This document shows positions 31,082-40,222 of a stretch of DNA of 64,000 bases, in pieces (within the stretch, counting starts at the first letter, position 1; every line of letters starts with the position of its first letter). The stretch lies in the NCBI RefSeq assembly GCF_001306145.1, contig NZ_LGKO01000004.1, positions 1 to 64,000 on the forward strand. The letters are read 5' to 3'. The notes beneath the pieces are model-generated. The model did not search any database and was not told the origin of the DNA. It saw only the letters and a program-made list of their open reading frames with translations. A program made the position numbers and the translations under genes. The DNA is from Thermanaerothrix daxensis (lineage in GTDB: Bacteria; Chloroflexota; Anaerolineae; Anaerolineales; Anaerolineaceae).

Positions 31082-32176
31082 ATGATCACCACAACCATTT
31101 TCCCAGGGCGCTATGTACAGGGTTACAACGCCTTGAAGTACTTGGGCGAGGAAGGTGCCCGTTTTGGGACTCGGGCTTTGCTACTGGCAGATCCCTTTGT
31201 CCACACACGAATTCTCCCTGACTTGCTCCCAACTTTGCAGGAAACAATTACCCCTCTTGTCGAGCCTTTCGGGGGTGAATGCTCCGATGAAGAAATTGAA
31301 CGGTTAGTGCAGATTGGGAGAACCGGCGGCGTGGAATTTGTGATCGGAATCGGTGGCGGGAAAACACTGGATACCGCCAAGGCTGTAGCGCACGCTATAA
31401 AACTGCCGGTAATCATCGTTCCCACTATTGCCTCCACCGATGCACCTTGCAGCGCGCTTTCGGTCATCTATACTCCCGATGGTCAGTTTAAGCGCTATCT
31501 TTTCCTCCCTAAAAACCCAGACGTGGTTCTGGTAGACACGCGCATCATCGTACAGGCACCAGCACGCTTTTTGATCAGCGGTATGGGAGACGCTTTAGCA
31601 ACCTGGTTTGAGGCTGAATCCTGCCAGATCAAACAGGCGCCCAATATGACCGGACGGCTCGGCTCAATGACGGCCTACGCACTGGCTCGTCTCTGCTATG
31701 AAACCCTGCTGACCTACGGCGTCGAGGCCGTAACCGCCAATCAGGCTGGCGTAGTCACCCCCGCCTTTGAAAAAGTTGTCGAAGCCAACACGCTGTTGAG
31801 TGGACTGGGGTTCGAATCCGGCGGTCTTGCAGCTGCCCATGCCATCCACAACGGCTTAACCGCTCTGGCACCCACCCACCATTACTATCACGGCGAAAAA
31901 GTCGCCATTGGAACATTGGCATCTCTTTTCCTGACCGGCAAGAGCCCTGCCGTTATCAACGAGGTCTACTCATTCTGCGAAGCCGTAGGTCTTCCCACCA
32001 CTCTCGGCGAAATTGGACTAACTGAGGTTAGTGATGAAGATCTAATGCGTGCCGCCGAAAAAGCCTGCGCACCAGGTGAAACCATTCACAACGAACTGGG
32101 CGAGGTAACTCCCCAAAAGGTCTTCATGGCACTGAAAGCCGCAGACGCAGAAGGCCGGCGTCGCAAAGGGAAGTGA
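31082..32176 (+). CDS. gldA: Glycerol dehydrogenase-like iron/zinc-dependent alcohol dehydrogenase
   Basis: Protein of 364 residues. It shows FPGRYVQGYNALKYLG, IGIGGGKTLDTAKAVAH (NAD loop), PTIASTDAPCSALSVIY, GMGDALATWFEAES (metal Asp), AAHAIHNGLTAL and HHYYHGEKVAIG (metal His residues). This pattern fits glycerol dehydrogenase oxidising glycerol to dihydroxyacetone; glycerol-1-phosphate dehydrogenase is a less likely relative. TTGGAGGT precedes ATG 31082. It appears monocistronic, with a possible CRP-like operator. Confidence 0.88.
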   Translation: MITTTIFPGRYVQGYNALKYLGEEGARFGTRALLLADPFVHTRILPDLLPTLQETITPLVEPFGGECSDEEIERLVQIGRTGGVEFVIGIGGGKTLDTAKAVAHAIKLPVIIVPTIASTDAPCSALSVIYTPDGQFKRYLFLPKNPDVVLVDTRIIVQAPARFLISGMGDALATWFEAESCQIKQAPNMTGRLGSMTAYALARLCYETLLTYGVEAVTANQAGVVTPAFEKVVEANTLLSGLGFESGGLAAAHAIHNGLTALAPTHHYYHGEKVAIGTLASLFLTGKSPAVINEVYSFCEAVGLPTTLGEIGLTEVSDEDLMRAAEKACAPGETIHNELGEVTPQKVFMALKAADAEGRRRKGK

Positions 32177-32750
32177 TTCTGTTCCGATTACGCCTTTTAT
32201 GCCCCATCCGCACTATATTCGGATGGGGCAAACTCATTTCGTAGTAGTTTTGTATTCTGTTCCAACCGATCCGCCCAGCGCAGGGCAAATGGCATCGCCT
32301 CTGTGTCTGTTGAGGTTATCTTCCTGTACCCGAGGATCCTGCCAGGCAAAGTATTCGTCCAGGAGTTGGTGCACAACCTCGGAGAGGCTTTTTCCCTCAC
32401 GAGTGCCCCTTCCACATGCAACGATTCCGAGCGTTACCCCAAGGGAAGGACACACGAACCACCCGCACCTTCCCTCCAACATTTTCGTACGATTGTGCTC
32501 ATAAAATACAATCTCAATATCGCTCACGCATTGCCATGCGTGCCAGATACTGATGGCTTTTAAGATATTTGGCCAGTGTGACAAATTCGGCGAGCGCATC
32601 TGGAAAGCACTGGTTCAGACAGCAAATAAGGCCCCGCCTGCACTTTGGCAATCAAATCACACTACTATAATCTGCCCACTCTAACCGCGGCAAAAAATAG
32701 GCAAACATCATATCACCATACCCAAAAACCGCAGGATTGAATAGAGAAGC
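32177..32750. other. Intergenic region with one hairpin and no convincing gene
   Basis: A 10-bp stem GCCCCATCCG (32201-32210) with CGGATGGGGC (32220-32229) lies 25 nt past gldA and may end its transcript, although the U-tract is poor. A 121-codon frame on the minus strand (32234-32599) has no recognisable motif and competes with an overlapping plus-strand frame of similar length, so neither is called. Confidence 0.4.
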
Positions 32751-32756
32751 GAAACC

Positions 32757-32785
32757 TTGACGATCCTTCTAGAGCATGATAAACT
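32757..32785 (+). promoter_or_regulatory. Promoter of tRNA-Asp
   Basis: TTGACG (32757-32762), a 17-bp spacer and TAAACT (32780-32785). The predicted start is about 5 nt before the tRNA. Confidence 0.6.
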
Positions 32786-32796
32786 ATCGCACGGTT

Positions 32797-32869
32797 GGGG
32801 GCGTGGTGTAGCGGTTAACATGCGGCCCTGTCAAGGCCGAGATCGCGGGTTCGAATCCCGTCGCTCCCG
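32797..32869 (+). tRNA. tRNA-Asp (anticodon GUC)
   Basis: A 73-nt cloverleaf. The acceptor stem GGGGGCG pairs with CGCTCCC (one G-U). The anticodon arm GGCCCTGTCAAGGCC carries GTC. The T arm CGCGGGTTCGAATCCCG is canonical. The discriminator is G, as in tRNA-Asp. CCA is not encoded. Confidence 0.95.
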
Positions 32870-32881
32870 CTGCGAATGATC

Positions 32882-32909
32882 AAAAACCGGGTAGTCAAGC
32901 CCGGTTTTT
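32882..32909 (+). terminator. Intrinsic terminator after tRNA-Asp
   Basis: AAAAACCGGG (32882-32891) pairs with CCCGGTTTTT (32900-32909) around an 8-nt loop. The stem's T5 run, then GATTTTC, provides the U-tract. It sits 12 nt after the tRNA. Confidence 0.85.
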
Positions 32910-33071
32910 GATTTTCTCCTGGAACCGTATTATTACCAACACCCACGAATACAAATCAAAGATAAGTTTCAGGGTCATTTTATCCAAAAAACAATCGCCT
33001 CTCGGTCATCAGACCGGTTTACAGGGTAAAATGAGTAAAATCCTCTAAGTTGTGGATCAGAGGGACATAAC

Positions 33072-33881
33072 ATGATTAAACCCCCCATTAACATAGTATG
33101 GGTGTTCCTGAGCTTCCTGCTTTTGACTGCTTGTTCGCATCTTGGTTTACCCCATCCTTCGCCAGAGGGAGCAATAAGCACCTCTCTTAGGTCCACTCCT
33201 TCATTAACTCTCTCACCCTCACCGACAATTACACTCACCCTAACACCTACCAAAATCCCCACCCATACGCGTACACCAACTACTACCTCCACTCCTACAA
33301 TTACCTCAACACCAACCATCACTTTTACCCCCACCTTTGCTTTCCCTGAGGTCACGGTTAAGGTTCAGGCTCATTGCCGTTACGGTCCAGCACGGGCGTT
33401 TCTTCATGCAGCCGACCTATACCCCGGCGATCATGGAACGGTACGGGGTAGATACCGGTATAGCGCCTGGTTGTATGTGAAATTTGACAAGTTAAATTAT
33501 TTCTGCTGGGTGGCTCCCTCGGTAGTAGAAGTGGTTGGGGATATTACTCGTATCTATTACACCGAACCACGTCTGCCAGGACCGAGTGTGCTGTACGGTC
33601 CCCCAGGAGAAGTGCGGGCTGTCCGCGAAGGAAACCAGGTTACAGTATCATGGAGCCGGGTGGCAATGACAGAAGACGATGATCGAGGCTACATGCTGGA
33701 TGTGTTCATCTGCCAGCAAGGCAATCTGATCTGGTGGCCGGTGGCATTGTCAGATCAATATCAAACAAGTTATACCTTCACCGATGAACCCGGCTGCTCC
33801 CAGCCTTCGGGGGGTGTGCTTTACACAGTTGAAAAGCACGGATATTCCCACCCCACCCCTATTCCCTGGCCTTCTCCATAA
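33072..33881 (+). CDS. Lipoprotein with Thr/Pro-rich linker and SH3-like/fibronectin-like regions
   Basis: Protein of 269 residues. A hydrophobic signal and lipobox-like FLLLTACSH put the lipidated Cys near residue 21. Residues ~40-90 are a Thr/Pro/Ser-rich linker with repeated TPT units, common in Chloroflexota surface proteins. The next part (VKVQAHCRYGPARAFLHA, then WLYVKF) looks like a bacterial SH3 domain, and VREGNQVTVSWSRV like a fibronectin III strand. It is probably exported and membrane-anchored; the function is unknown. Confidence 0.75.
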   Translation: MIKPPINIVWVFLSFLLLTACSHLGLPHPSPEGAISTSLRSTPSLTLSPSPTITLTLTPTKIPTHTRTPTTTSTPTITSTPTITFTPTFAFPEVTVKVQAHCRYGPARAFLHAADLYPGDHGTVRGRYRYSAWLYVKFDKLNYFCWVAPSVVEVVGDITRIYYTEPRLPGPSVLYGPPGEVRAVREGNQVTVSWSRVAMTEDDDRGYMLDVFICQQGNLIWWPVALSDQYQTSYTFTDEPGCSQPSGGVLYTVEKHGYSHPTPIPWPSP

Positions 33882-33890
33882 AAGCACAAT

Positions 33891-34556
33891 CTAACGAGAA
33901 ATGGGCTTGGGACCATAACGCGAGAGATAAGACTCATGCAAAGCCTTGCATTCGGCTTCGTCAAGGGTTTTCACCTGTCCTCCCATTGCACGGGCAAGAA
34001 TTACCAGACGTGCCGAAGTCTCGGCAGCAAGGGTAGCGCCATAAGCCTGCTCCAGGTTAGTTCCCACAGTAACTAATCCATGATTAGCCATGACGCAAGC
34101 CACCCCACTTTCGCCCATTGCTTTCTGGGTCACTTCAGCCACCTCCTCAGAACCAGGCCGGGCATATGGCGCCACCGGGACAGGCCCTGAAAGAGCAGTA
34201 GCCGACTCGATTAATACCATTGGAATTGGTTCATGAACGATTCCAAACACTGATGCGTAAGGGGCATGGGTATGGATCACGGCTTTAACATCCGGGCGCG
34301 TTTGGTAAAACCGCAGGTGTAGGGCAATCTCGCTGGTGGGTTGCCATTTCCCCTCTAGGATCTTTCGATTCAGGTCAATTACTACAATGTCCTCCGGAGT
34401 ACGCAGGTGATAAGGAATGGCGCTTGGGGTAATGGCGATCAGTCCACTTTCCGGGTCCATGGCGCTGATGTTGCCTTGGCCAGTGTGTGCCAGGCCATCA
34501 GCAGCCATACGATTACCGATTATTACAATTTGTTCACGCAAATCTTTCAGGAGCAT
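33891..34556 (-). CDS. Class II aldolase, probable 5-deoxyribulose-phosphate (DrdA-like) aldolase
   Basis: Protein of 221 residues of the class II aldolase/adducin family: GLAHTGQGNISA, TSEIALHLRFYQTRPDV, VIHTHAPYAS (zinc His-x-His), ARPGSEEVA and NHGLVTVG (third zinc His). Such enzymes cleave fuculose phosphate or related ketose phosphates to DHAP and an aldehyde. Its neighbours, an MtnA-like isomerase, an MTI-type phosphorylase and an adenosine-type deaminase, favour cleavage of 5-deoxyribulose 1-phosphate or its methylthio analogue. ATG 34556 has GGGTGG upstream; a GTG at 34565 is possible. Confidence 0.8.
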   Translation of the reverse strand: MLLKDLREQIVIIGNRMAADGLAHTGQGNISAMDPESGLIAITPSAIPYHLRTPEDIVVIDLNRKILEGKWQPTSEIALHLRFYQTRPDVKAVIHTHAPYASVFGIVHEPIPMVLIESATALSGPVPVAPYARPGSEEVAEVTQKAMGESGVACVMANHGLVTVGTNLEQAYGATLAAETSARLVILARAMGGQVKTLDEAECKALHESYLSRYGPKPISR

Positions 34557-34584
34557 AACAACCACCCGTGGATTTGTCTTTTGG

Positions 34585-35655
34585 CTAGTCTAGAGGGCTC
34601 TCGGCAGAAAAACTGCGCGCAAGATCGTAAGGCGAAAACACACCTTTTGAGGTTACCACAGCCCCAACTAAATGGGGTGGTGTGACATCAAAGGCGGGGT
34701 AATAACCCTGAACACCTTCCATGGTTGTGGGGACTCCCATAGCATGCAGGACTTCCTGTGGATCGCGCTCCTCAATTTCAACCGAGGTAATTCGGGCATG
34801 ACTGCGCGATGGGTTACCAAGTACATAATAGGGAACTCCATGATAATGAGCAGCAAGAGCAATCTGGAAGGTACCCACCTTGTTGACAACATGGCCGTCG
34901 AGGGTAATGACATCCGCAGCCGAGATAAAGACCTGAGCCATCTTGCGAGAAAGTATGTACGCAGGCATGTTATCTGTGATCACCGTCACCGGAATATCCA
35001 ATCCCCTTGCCACCGAGGCAGTCAGACGGGCCCCTTGAAGGTAAGGGCGCGTTTCCGGACAAATGAGGGCAACCTCTTTTCCACGCTCACGAGCCACTAA
35101 AAGCGTAAATCCGATCAGGGTTTCGGCAAAACACTGGGTTAGGATTGTCACACGATTAGGCAGAAGATCAACTGCATAAGAAGCAATCTTGCGCGCATTG
35201 CGATAACGCTCATTCAAAATACGATAGGTGTGAATCAGCGTGATCTCTTCAGGGTCTTGCCCTTGTTTTAAGGCGTCTTCGGCCAATTGACGAAGATGTT
35301 CAATCTGTCGGGCCAGATCCTGCGAAGTCGTCGGACGGGCATGCGACAGTTCATAGGCAGCCTGTTTAAGGATAGCAATCGCCTCATCCATGGGTTTACC
35401 GCGGGCTTCACGCGCAGCACTTACCATCCCCAAGGAAGCAACCAGGCGAGGACCACCACTTTGAGTGACCATATCCCGAATTGCCTGAGCCGCCTGGTGA
35501 TAATTTTCGCAGCGCACAAACTCCACTCGACGTGGATACACCCGCCGATCCAAAACATAAATCACGCCATCTTCATACTTGGCTACGTTTTCATATTGTA
35601 GTAAAAAGGGAAGCCCCTTATCTGCTCGTTCATCCAGTACATCTTCAATTCTCAT
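34585..35655 (-). CDS. MtnA/eIF2B-like sugar-1-phosphate isomerase (DrdI-like)
   Basis: Protein of 356 residues. The C-terminal eIF2B/MtnA-type region shows LTQCFAETLIGF (Cys at the position of the catalytic Cys), CPETRPYLQGARLTA, ITDNMPAYIL, and AADVITLDGHVVNKVGTFQI (Asp). These enzymes isomerise methylthioribose, deoxyribose or ribose-bisphosphate aldoses to ketoses. The operon context points to 5-deoxyribose or methylthioribose 1-phosphate. ATG 35655 is chosen because GGAGGT precedes it by a few bases. The gene follows an SDR and precedes the aldolase. Confidence 0.82.
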   Translation of the reverse strand: MRIEDVLDERADKGLPFLLQYENVAKYEDGVIYVLDRRVYPRRVEFVRCENYHQAAQAIRDMVTQSGGPRLVASLGMVSAAREARGKPMDEAIAILKQAAYELSHARPTTSQDLARQIEHLRQLAEDALKQGQDPEEITLIHTYRILNERYRNARKIASYAVDLLPNRVTILTQCFAETLIGFTLLVARERGKEVALICPETRPYLQGARLTASVARGLDIPVTVITDNMPAYILSRKMAQVFISAADVITLDGHVVNKVGTFQIALAAHYHGVPYYVLGNPSRSHARITSVEIEERDPQEVLHAMGVPTTMEGVQGYYPAFDVTPPHLVGAVVTSKGVFSPYDLARSFSAESPLD

Positions 35656-35669
35656 CACTACCTCCATGC

Positions 35670-36449
35670 TCAAAAAATCGGACGACAGGATGCACCACCA
35701 TCAATGATCAGGTTGGTGCCCGTTATCCAGGCTGCTGCGGGTGAAGCCAGGAAGAAGCAGGCCTCGGCAATTTCCTCCGGTTGACCCATTCGTCGTAAAG
35801 GGGCCGTTTCAAGCCATGACCGGACCCCCTGAGGCCAGGCATCTTCAATCCCTGGTCGGGCAATCAAGCCTGGCGACACTGCATTCACACGTATTCCATA
35901 AGGACCTAGCTCATAAGCCGCGGCTCGCGTCAACATTATCACAGCGGCCTTGGCAGAACTATAGTGACTATGCCCCATAGCCGGAGACAACCCCTCAATG
36001 GAAGCAATGTTGAGAATAACCCCACCCTCTCCCTGGGCAATCATTTGACGCGCCACCTTCTGGGTGCTGATGAAAACAGCCTGCAGGTTGACATCTATCA
36101 CTTCCTGCCATTCGCCTACAGATAGGTCCAGGAGGGGAGAAACCGGATAAGTACCGGCGTTATTAATCCATACATCCACCCGGGCATAGGCATCTAATGT
36201 AGCCCGGAGCAATGCCTCAACCCCTTCCTCTTCGCTCAGGTTGGCCTGAACACAAATGGCCTTTCCCCCTGAGTGTCGAATTTCGTCTTGAAGCCTCTGA
36301 GCGGCCTCCGAATGGGTAAAATAGTGAAGGGCAATCGCAGCACCCGCTGACGCAAAGCGTCTAACGATTGCCTGGCCTAACCACCCGCTGGCTCCCGTGA
36401 TGACAACCACTTTTCCGTGCATATCCAACCAGGAAGGAACATTGGACAT
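35670..36449 (-). CDS. Short-chain dehydrogenase/reductase
   Basis: Protein of 259 residues. VVVITGASGWLGQAIVRRFA (TGxxxGxG cofactor loop), WINNAGTY, NIASIEGLS (catalytic Ser), YSSAKAAVIM (YxxxK) and VNAVSPGLI are all present, so it should be active. The substrate is unknown. Its place in the salvage operon suggests it reduces or oxidises an aldehyde or sugar formed there. ATG 36449, preceded by AGAGGT, is preferred over an upstream ATG. Confidence 0.88.
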   Translation of the reverse strand: MSNVPSWLDMHGKVVVITGASGWLGQAIVRRFASAGAAIALHYFTHSEAAQRLQDEIRHSGGKAICVQANLSEEEGVEALLRATLDAYARVDVWINNAGTYPVSPLLDLSVGEWQEVIDVNLQAVFISTQKVARQMIAQGEGGVILNIASIEGLSPAMGHSHYSSAKAAVIMLTRAAAYELGPYGIRVNAVSPGLIARPGIEDAWPQGVRSWLETAPLRRMGQPEEIAEACFFLASPAAAWITGTNLIIDGGASCRPIF

Positions 36450-36484
36450 AGGCAACCTCTTAAGACCAGGGAAAGGAATGTAAA

Positions 36485-37006
36485 ATGCCTTCACGACCTT
36501 CGGTTAATGAAATCATTCGTCTCCTGAACTTAAAGCCCTTACCGGCTGAGGGTGGGTTGTTTGTACAAACCTATATCAGCAATGAGGTGCTTCCACCTGA
36601 GTGTATTCCTGGACGTTATAGAGGAGTTTCCAAACCCTTTGGAACCGCCATTTATTACCTTCTGACCTCCGAGTCCGATTCGTTTTCCGCCCTTCACCGT
36701 TTGCCCACGGATGAGATCTACCATTTTTATTTGGGAGATCCGGTTGAGCTGCTGCTGCTTTACCCGGATGGTTTGAGTCAAAGAGTCGTTCTGGGACAAG
36801 ATATATTGGCAGGCCAATTTGTCCAGTGGGTAGTACCGCGAGGGGTATGGCAGGGTTCGCGCTTGCTGCCGGGAGGCGAATATGCCCTGCTGGGGACAAC
36901 AATGGCGCCAGGATTCACGCCGGAAGATTATGAAGAGGGAAAGCGCGACCACCTCATTGCGCAGTATCCCAACGAAGCGGAAAGGATTGCGCAATTGACC
37001 CGTTAG
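36485..37006 (+). CDS. Cupin-fold DUF985 protein
   Basis: Protein of 173 residues. IIRLLNLKPLPAEGGLFVQTY, TAIYYLLTSESDSFSALHRL, EIYHFYLGDPVELLLLYPDG and VVPRGVWQGSRLLPGG match the DUF985 cupin family. The gene is divergent from the SDR by 35 bp and convergent with the deaminase, inside an otherwise minus-strand locus. No enzymatic function is known to me. Confidence 0.85.
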   Translation: MPSRPSVNEIIRLLNLKPLPAEGGLFVQTYISNEVLPPECIPGRYRGVSKPFGTAIYYLLTSESDSFSALHRLPTDEIYHFYLGDPVELLLLYPDGLSQRVVLGQDILAGQFVQWVVPRGVWQGSRLLPGGEYALLGTTMAPGFTPEDYEEGKRDHLIAQYPNEAERIAQLTR

Positions 37007-37035
37007 GCAGAGGGTTTGAACATTCAGGGATGGTT

Positions 37036-38376
37036 TCATATTAAGCGGGGGTTGTAATCGGGGTAGAAACTGGCGACGTCCATTGCCAGTGACTTAATCT
37101 CTTCCTTGATGCGTTCCTCATCTGCTGTCAGCAAGGAACCCTCATGGAGGACAAGATTGCCGTCAATGATCACGTTCCGCACATCACTGCTTTTGGCTGC
37201 ATAAGCAAGATGTGAGATCACATCATACTGTGGTATTAAGTGCGCGCCCTCAAGGCTAACAGTAATGAGATCGGCTCGTTTTCCAATCTCCAAACTACCA
37301 ATCAGGTTGTCTAGTCCTAAAGCCTTAGCCCCGCCGAGGGTGGCCATATACAGGACTTCCATAGCGGTCACAACCGTGGGGTCTTCGGAAGCCCCCTTAT
37401 GGATCAGTGCTGCGGTGCGCATTTCTCCCCATAGATCCAGGTCGTTATTCGAGGCAGCCCCATCGGTGCCCAAGCCGAGGGTAACGCCCTTTTTCAACAA
37501 AGCAGGGATTGGAGCGATGCCAGATCCTAACTTGAGATTGGATTCAGGACAATGAATAACAGCCACTTCCTGTTGAGCAAGCCGTTCGATTTCATCATCT
37601 TGCAAATGGACGCAGTGGACCAGCACTGTCCCGTGATGGAGCATTCCCAAGGACTCCAGGTAGCCAATTGGAGTCATGCCAGTGCGATGAATCAAATTTT
37701 GTACTTCGGTGCGTGTCTCACTGGCATGGGTGATCAACGGCAAGTGGTATTCCAGCGCTAAGCGATGTGCAATTTGAAGTGACTCCTGGGAAACGGTATA
37801 GGTGGAATGCACCTGAACGCAAGGATGGATTCGTGAGTGATTCCTGTAAGTCTCGATGAATCTGCGTACAGGCTCTTCTTTATCCCGAGAACCTTCATTG
37901 CCTACGGTGTCAATTAGACCAATGCCATTCACCAGACGCAAGCCAGTGATCAATGCGGCTTGCGTGGTGGCCTCAGCTTGCCAGTACATATCAGCAGCAG
38001 TGGTGATTCCCCCGCGAATCATCTCAACAAACGCAAGCGTACTGGCTTTATGGACATTTTCGGCCGTGGCAAAGCGCATCTCCAGTGGCCAAATCCTGGT
38101 GAGCCAGGGTTCCAGGGGAATATCATCGGCAAAACCACGGAAAAGGGTCATGGCCGCGTGGGTATGAGCGTTTACCAACCCTGGCATAAGCACCTGATGG
38201 CTTCCGTCAATAGTCACCCTGGCCTGACTTTGGGCAAACCTTTCTACAGGTCCCAGATCTACAATAATACCGTCCCTTATCCCCACAGCACCGGAAGGGA
38301 TGATTCTGTTTGATGCATCCATGGTGAGAATGGTAGCCGCTTTGATCAAAATGTCGTAAGGCTGATTTGAATCCAT
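37036..38376 (-). CDS. Methylthioadenosine/S-adenosylhomocysteine/5'-deoxyadenosine deaminase
   Basis: Protein of 446 residues of the amidohydrolase MtaD/DadD group. Metal and catalytic motifs are GLVNAHTHAAMTLFRG (HxH), LITHASETRTE, HCVHL, VIHCPESNLKLGSGIAP and LGTDGAASNNDLDLW. It deaminates the adenine of MTA, SAH or 5'-deoxyadenosine to inosine derivatives. ATG 38376 follows GAGGTG. Together with the phosphorylase upstream, it defines a deamination-first salvage route. Confidence 0.88.
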   Translation of the reverse strand: MDSNQPYDILIKAATILTMDASNRIIPSGAVGIRDGIIVDLGPVERFAQSQARVTIDGSHQVLMPGLVNAHTHAAMTLFRGFADDIPLEPWLTRIWPLEMRFATAENVHKASTLAFVEMIRGGITTAADMYWQAEATTQAALITGLRLVNGIGLIDTVGNEGSRDKEEPVRRFIETYRNHSRIHPCVQVHSTYTVSQESLQIAHRLALEYHLPLITHASETRTEVQNLIHRTGMTPIGYLESLGMLHHGTVLVHCVHLQDDEIERLAQQEVAVIHCPESNLKLGSGIAPIPALLKKGVTLGLGTDGAASNNDLDLWGEMRTAALIHKGASEDPTVVTAMEVLYMATLGGAKALGLDNLIGSLEIGKRADLITVSLEGAHLIPQYDVISHLAYAAKSSDVRNVIIDGNLVLHEGSLLTADEERIKEEIKSLAMDVASFYPDYNPRLI

Positions 38377-38400
38377 GAACACCTCGTTTGCTTCCAATAA

Positions 38401-38430
38401 GAGCAGGGAGTGGAAAACCACTCCCTGCTC
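38401..38430 (-). terminator. Intercistronic hairpin between ECF S component and deaminase
   Basis: A perfect 13-bp stem, GAGCAGGGAGTGG (38401-38413) with 38418-38430, encloses a 4-nt loop. On the minus strand it is followed by TTATTGG, a poor U-tract, so it may be a leaky terminator or an RNA-stabilising hairpin. Confidence 0.5.
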
Positions 38431-38445
38431 CAAAAAGAAGGTCTC

Positions 38446-39279
38446 TTATTCGGCTTCTTCAACGAACTGTTCACGGCCCGACATCATCAGACTGCCAACA
38501 ATGATCAGGATGAGGAAGGGCAGAACACCCAACCACACCCCTACCTGACCTTTTTCGCCAGAACCAAATTGGAAGAGCGCTTGGCCATAGAGTCCAGTGG
38601 AGATGCCAACCCCCACAATCAGGCCCCCAAGAGAACCAACAATGGCAAGAATGGCGCCCAGCTGGCGGGCAAAACCAGGCGAAACATCTTCCTTGCTCAT
38701 AATGTCGGTCCAGATCAACCCCCATTGTTTAACCCGGGGATACAGAAGGAGGAGCAAAGGCGGGCCGAGAACCAATTCTGCAATGGCATTATTGAGGGTA
38801 ATGACGACGGAGAGGAAGGCAAAGGGAATCAAGCCGGCCAAGTCCAGGTACCAGGCAATGATGATAGCGCAGGCTGCGGCTGAGGTGATCACAATGATGA
38901 TATAGGCTAGAAGCTTGCGCCAGGAATTGATGGTTTGAGAAACATCGTTAGCCGGTATCAAACCAAGGGCACCCCACATTTTATATGGCAAGAAGCCGAG
39001 GAAAAAGTTACCAAAGAAACCAAAAATGCTTCCCCAGCCCAGGGTGCCTCCGAAGATATCTCCAATTGTATTACCGATGGCAGAACCCCATGCCCCCGCC
39101 GGACCGAACATCAAACCAAAGATCACGGGGAACACATTAGCAGGACGGACCTCCGTAATACCCGGAATGATCGGAATTCCGCCCTTAAAGGGAATGAGCA
39201 CGGCAGCATAGATTGCAGCAGAGAGCGCGGTCAAAATAATCATACGCGTGTTCTTCCACATGGAAAAAACTTCTCTCAT
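38446..39279 (-). CDS. ECF transporter substrate-binding (S) component
   Basis: Protein of 277 residues with about eight hydrophobic segments. The opening (ILTALSAAIYAAVLIPFKG, then IIPGITEVRPANVFPVIFGL) and GSAIGNTIGDIFGG resemble the first helices of ECF S components. ATG 39279 has AGGAGG upstream. The substrate cannot be read from sequence; the salvage enzymes suggest a nucleoside, deoxyribose or related compound. The C-terminal part is longer than in the smallest S components. Confidence 0.8.
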   Translation of the reverse strand: MREVFSMWKNTRMIILTALSAAIYAAVLIPFKGGIPIIPGITEVRPANVFPVIFGLMFGPAGAWGSAIGNTIGDIFGGTLGWGSIFGFFGNFFLGFLPYKMWGALGLIPANDVSQTINSWRKLLAYIIIVITSAAACAIIIAWYLDLAGLIPFAFLSVVITLNNAIAELVLGPPLLLLLYPRVKQWGLIWTDIMSKEDVSPGFARQLGAILAIVGSLGGLIVGVGISTGLYGQALFQFGSGEKGQVGVWLGVLPFLILIIVGSLMMSGREQFVEEAE

Positions 39280-39405
39280 TTTGGGCCTCCTGGCAAATGA
39301 ACATAGATGGAGATTTAGGGAGACAAAAGGTGGGCAAACTTACAGATCGAAAAACCTGTTCTCTCGATAGCCAATCCTCCTTTCTGAGCTGGGGTTGAAG
39401 AGCGC

Positions 39406-40197
39406 TCAGGCGCGTTCTTCCTCAGGGGGATGAAACGTTAATCGTGCAGATTCACAATCACATGAAGATAACCCCGAACTTTTCAGGGTTTGCAAGAACA
39501 ATGTTAAGATGCTTTTTTTCAGAGTTGCCACACCTTCTTCCAGAAATGTAATTTCCTTGCCAGATTCAATACCGGCTGCCCAGTTAATGGAATAAGCCAG
39601 AGCCGCATAATGAAGGCCCAGCTCACGCGCCAGGGGAGCTTCGGGGACACCGGTCATCCCGACCACATCACCGCCTAAGATTGAAAACATACGGATCTCG
39701 GCAGCCGTTTCCAGGCGTGGCCCGTTCGTGCACACATAAGTGCCCCTGGGCGAAATTTTCAATCCCATAGCAGCCCCAATTTCAACTAATCGTTGCCGCA
39801 ATGCTGAGCAATAAGGATATGACATCAACGTGTGAGCAAAACCCTCTTTGCCGCCGTTGAAAAAGGTGCTTTCCCGATTCTGGGTAAAGTCAAGGAATTG
39901 GTCAACTACCACTAAACTCCCGGGGGGAAGATGAGCAGAAATAGAACCCACTGCAAGCGTGGCTAGCACATGGGTCACACCCAGTTGGTGAAGCGCCTTG
40001 ATGTTTGCACGGTAGTTAATCCGGTGAGGAGGGATGCTGTGGGTTGTTCCATGACGTGGAAGAAAGAAAAAGTCTTCCCACTCCTCCTCGCCTTGGAACA
40101 ACAAAACATCGCCATAAGGGGTATGAACCTTCTCTGGACGAAGATGGATCCCCTCCAACGTGTCAAAGCCTGTTCCTCCAATAATGGCCGCGCGCAT
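39406..40197 (-). CDS. MTAP-family phosphorylase, S-methyl-5'-thioinosine type
   Basis: Protein of 263 residues. IIGGTGFDTLEG, LPRHGTTHSIPPHRINYRAN, GSISAHLPPGSLVVVDQFLD, TNGPRLETAAEIRMF and VVGMTGVPEAPLARELGLHY are MTAP-family motifs. NWAAGI replaces the Asp-containing adenine-recognition segment and matches what I recall for methylthioinosine phosphorylases. It would cleave MTI or 5'-deoxyinosine to hypoxanthine and the sugar 1-phosphate, fitting the deaminase in the same operon. Confidence 0.87.
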   Translation of the reverse strand: MRAAIIGGTGFDTLEGIHLRPEKVHTPYGDVLLFQGEEEWEDFFFLPRHGTTHSIPPHRINYRANIKALHQLGVTHVLATLAVGSISAHLPPGSLVVVDQFLDFTQNRESTFFNGGKEGFAHTLMSYPYCSALRQRLVEIGAAMGLKISPRGTYVCTNGPRLETAAEIRMFSILGGDVVGMTGVPEAPLARELGLHYAALAYSINWAAGIESGKEITFLEEGVATLKKSILTLFLQTLKSSGLSSCDCESARLTFHPPEEERA

Positions 40198-40222
40198 TTT
40201 ATCCTCGTCTCCGAAATAAATT

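Noticed and set aside
32234-32599. 121-codon minus-strand frame downstream of gldA
   Set aside because: No recognisable motif, no clear ribosome site, and competing frames of similar length on the other strand.
39280-39405. Riboswitch upstream of the ECF S component
   Set aside because: Only a small hairpin is visible. No conserved core of a preQ1, thiamine, cobalamin or purine riboswitch was found by eye.
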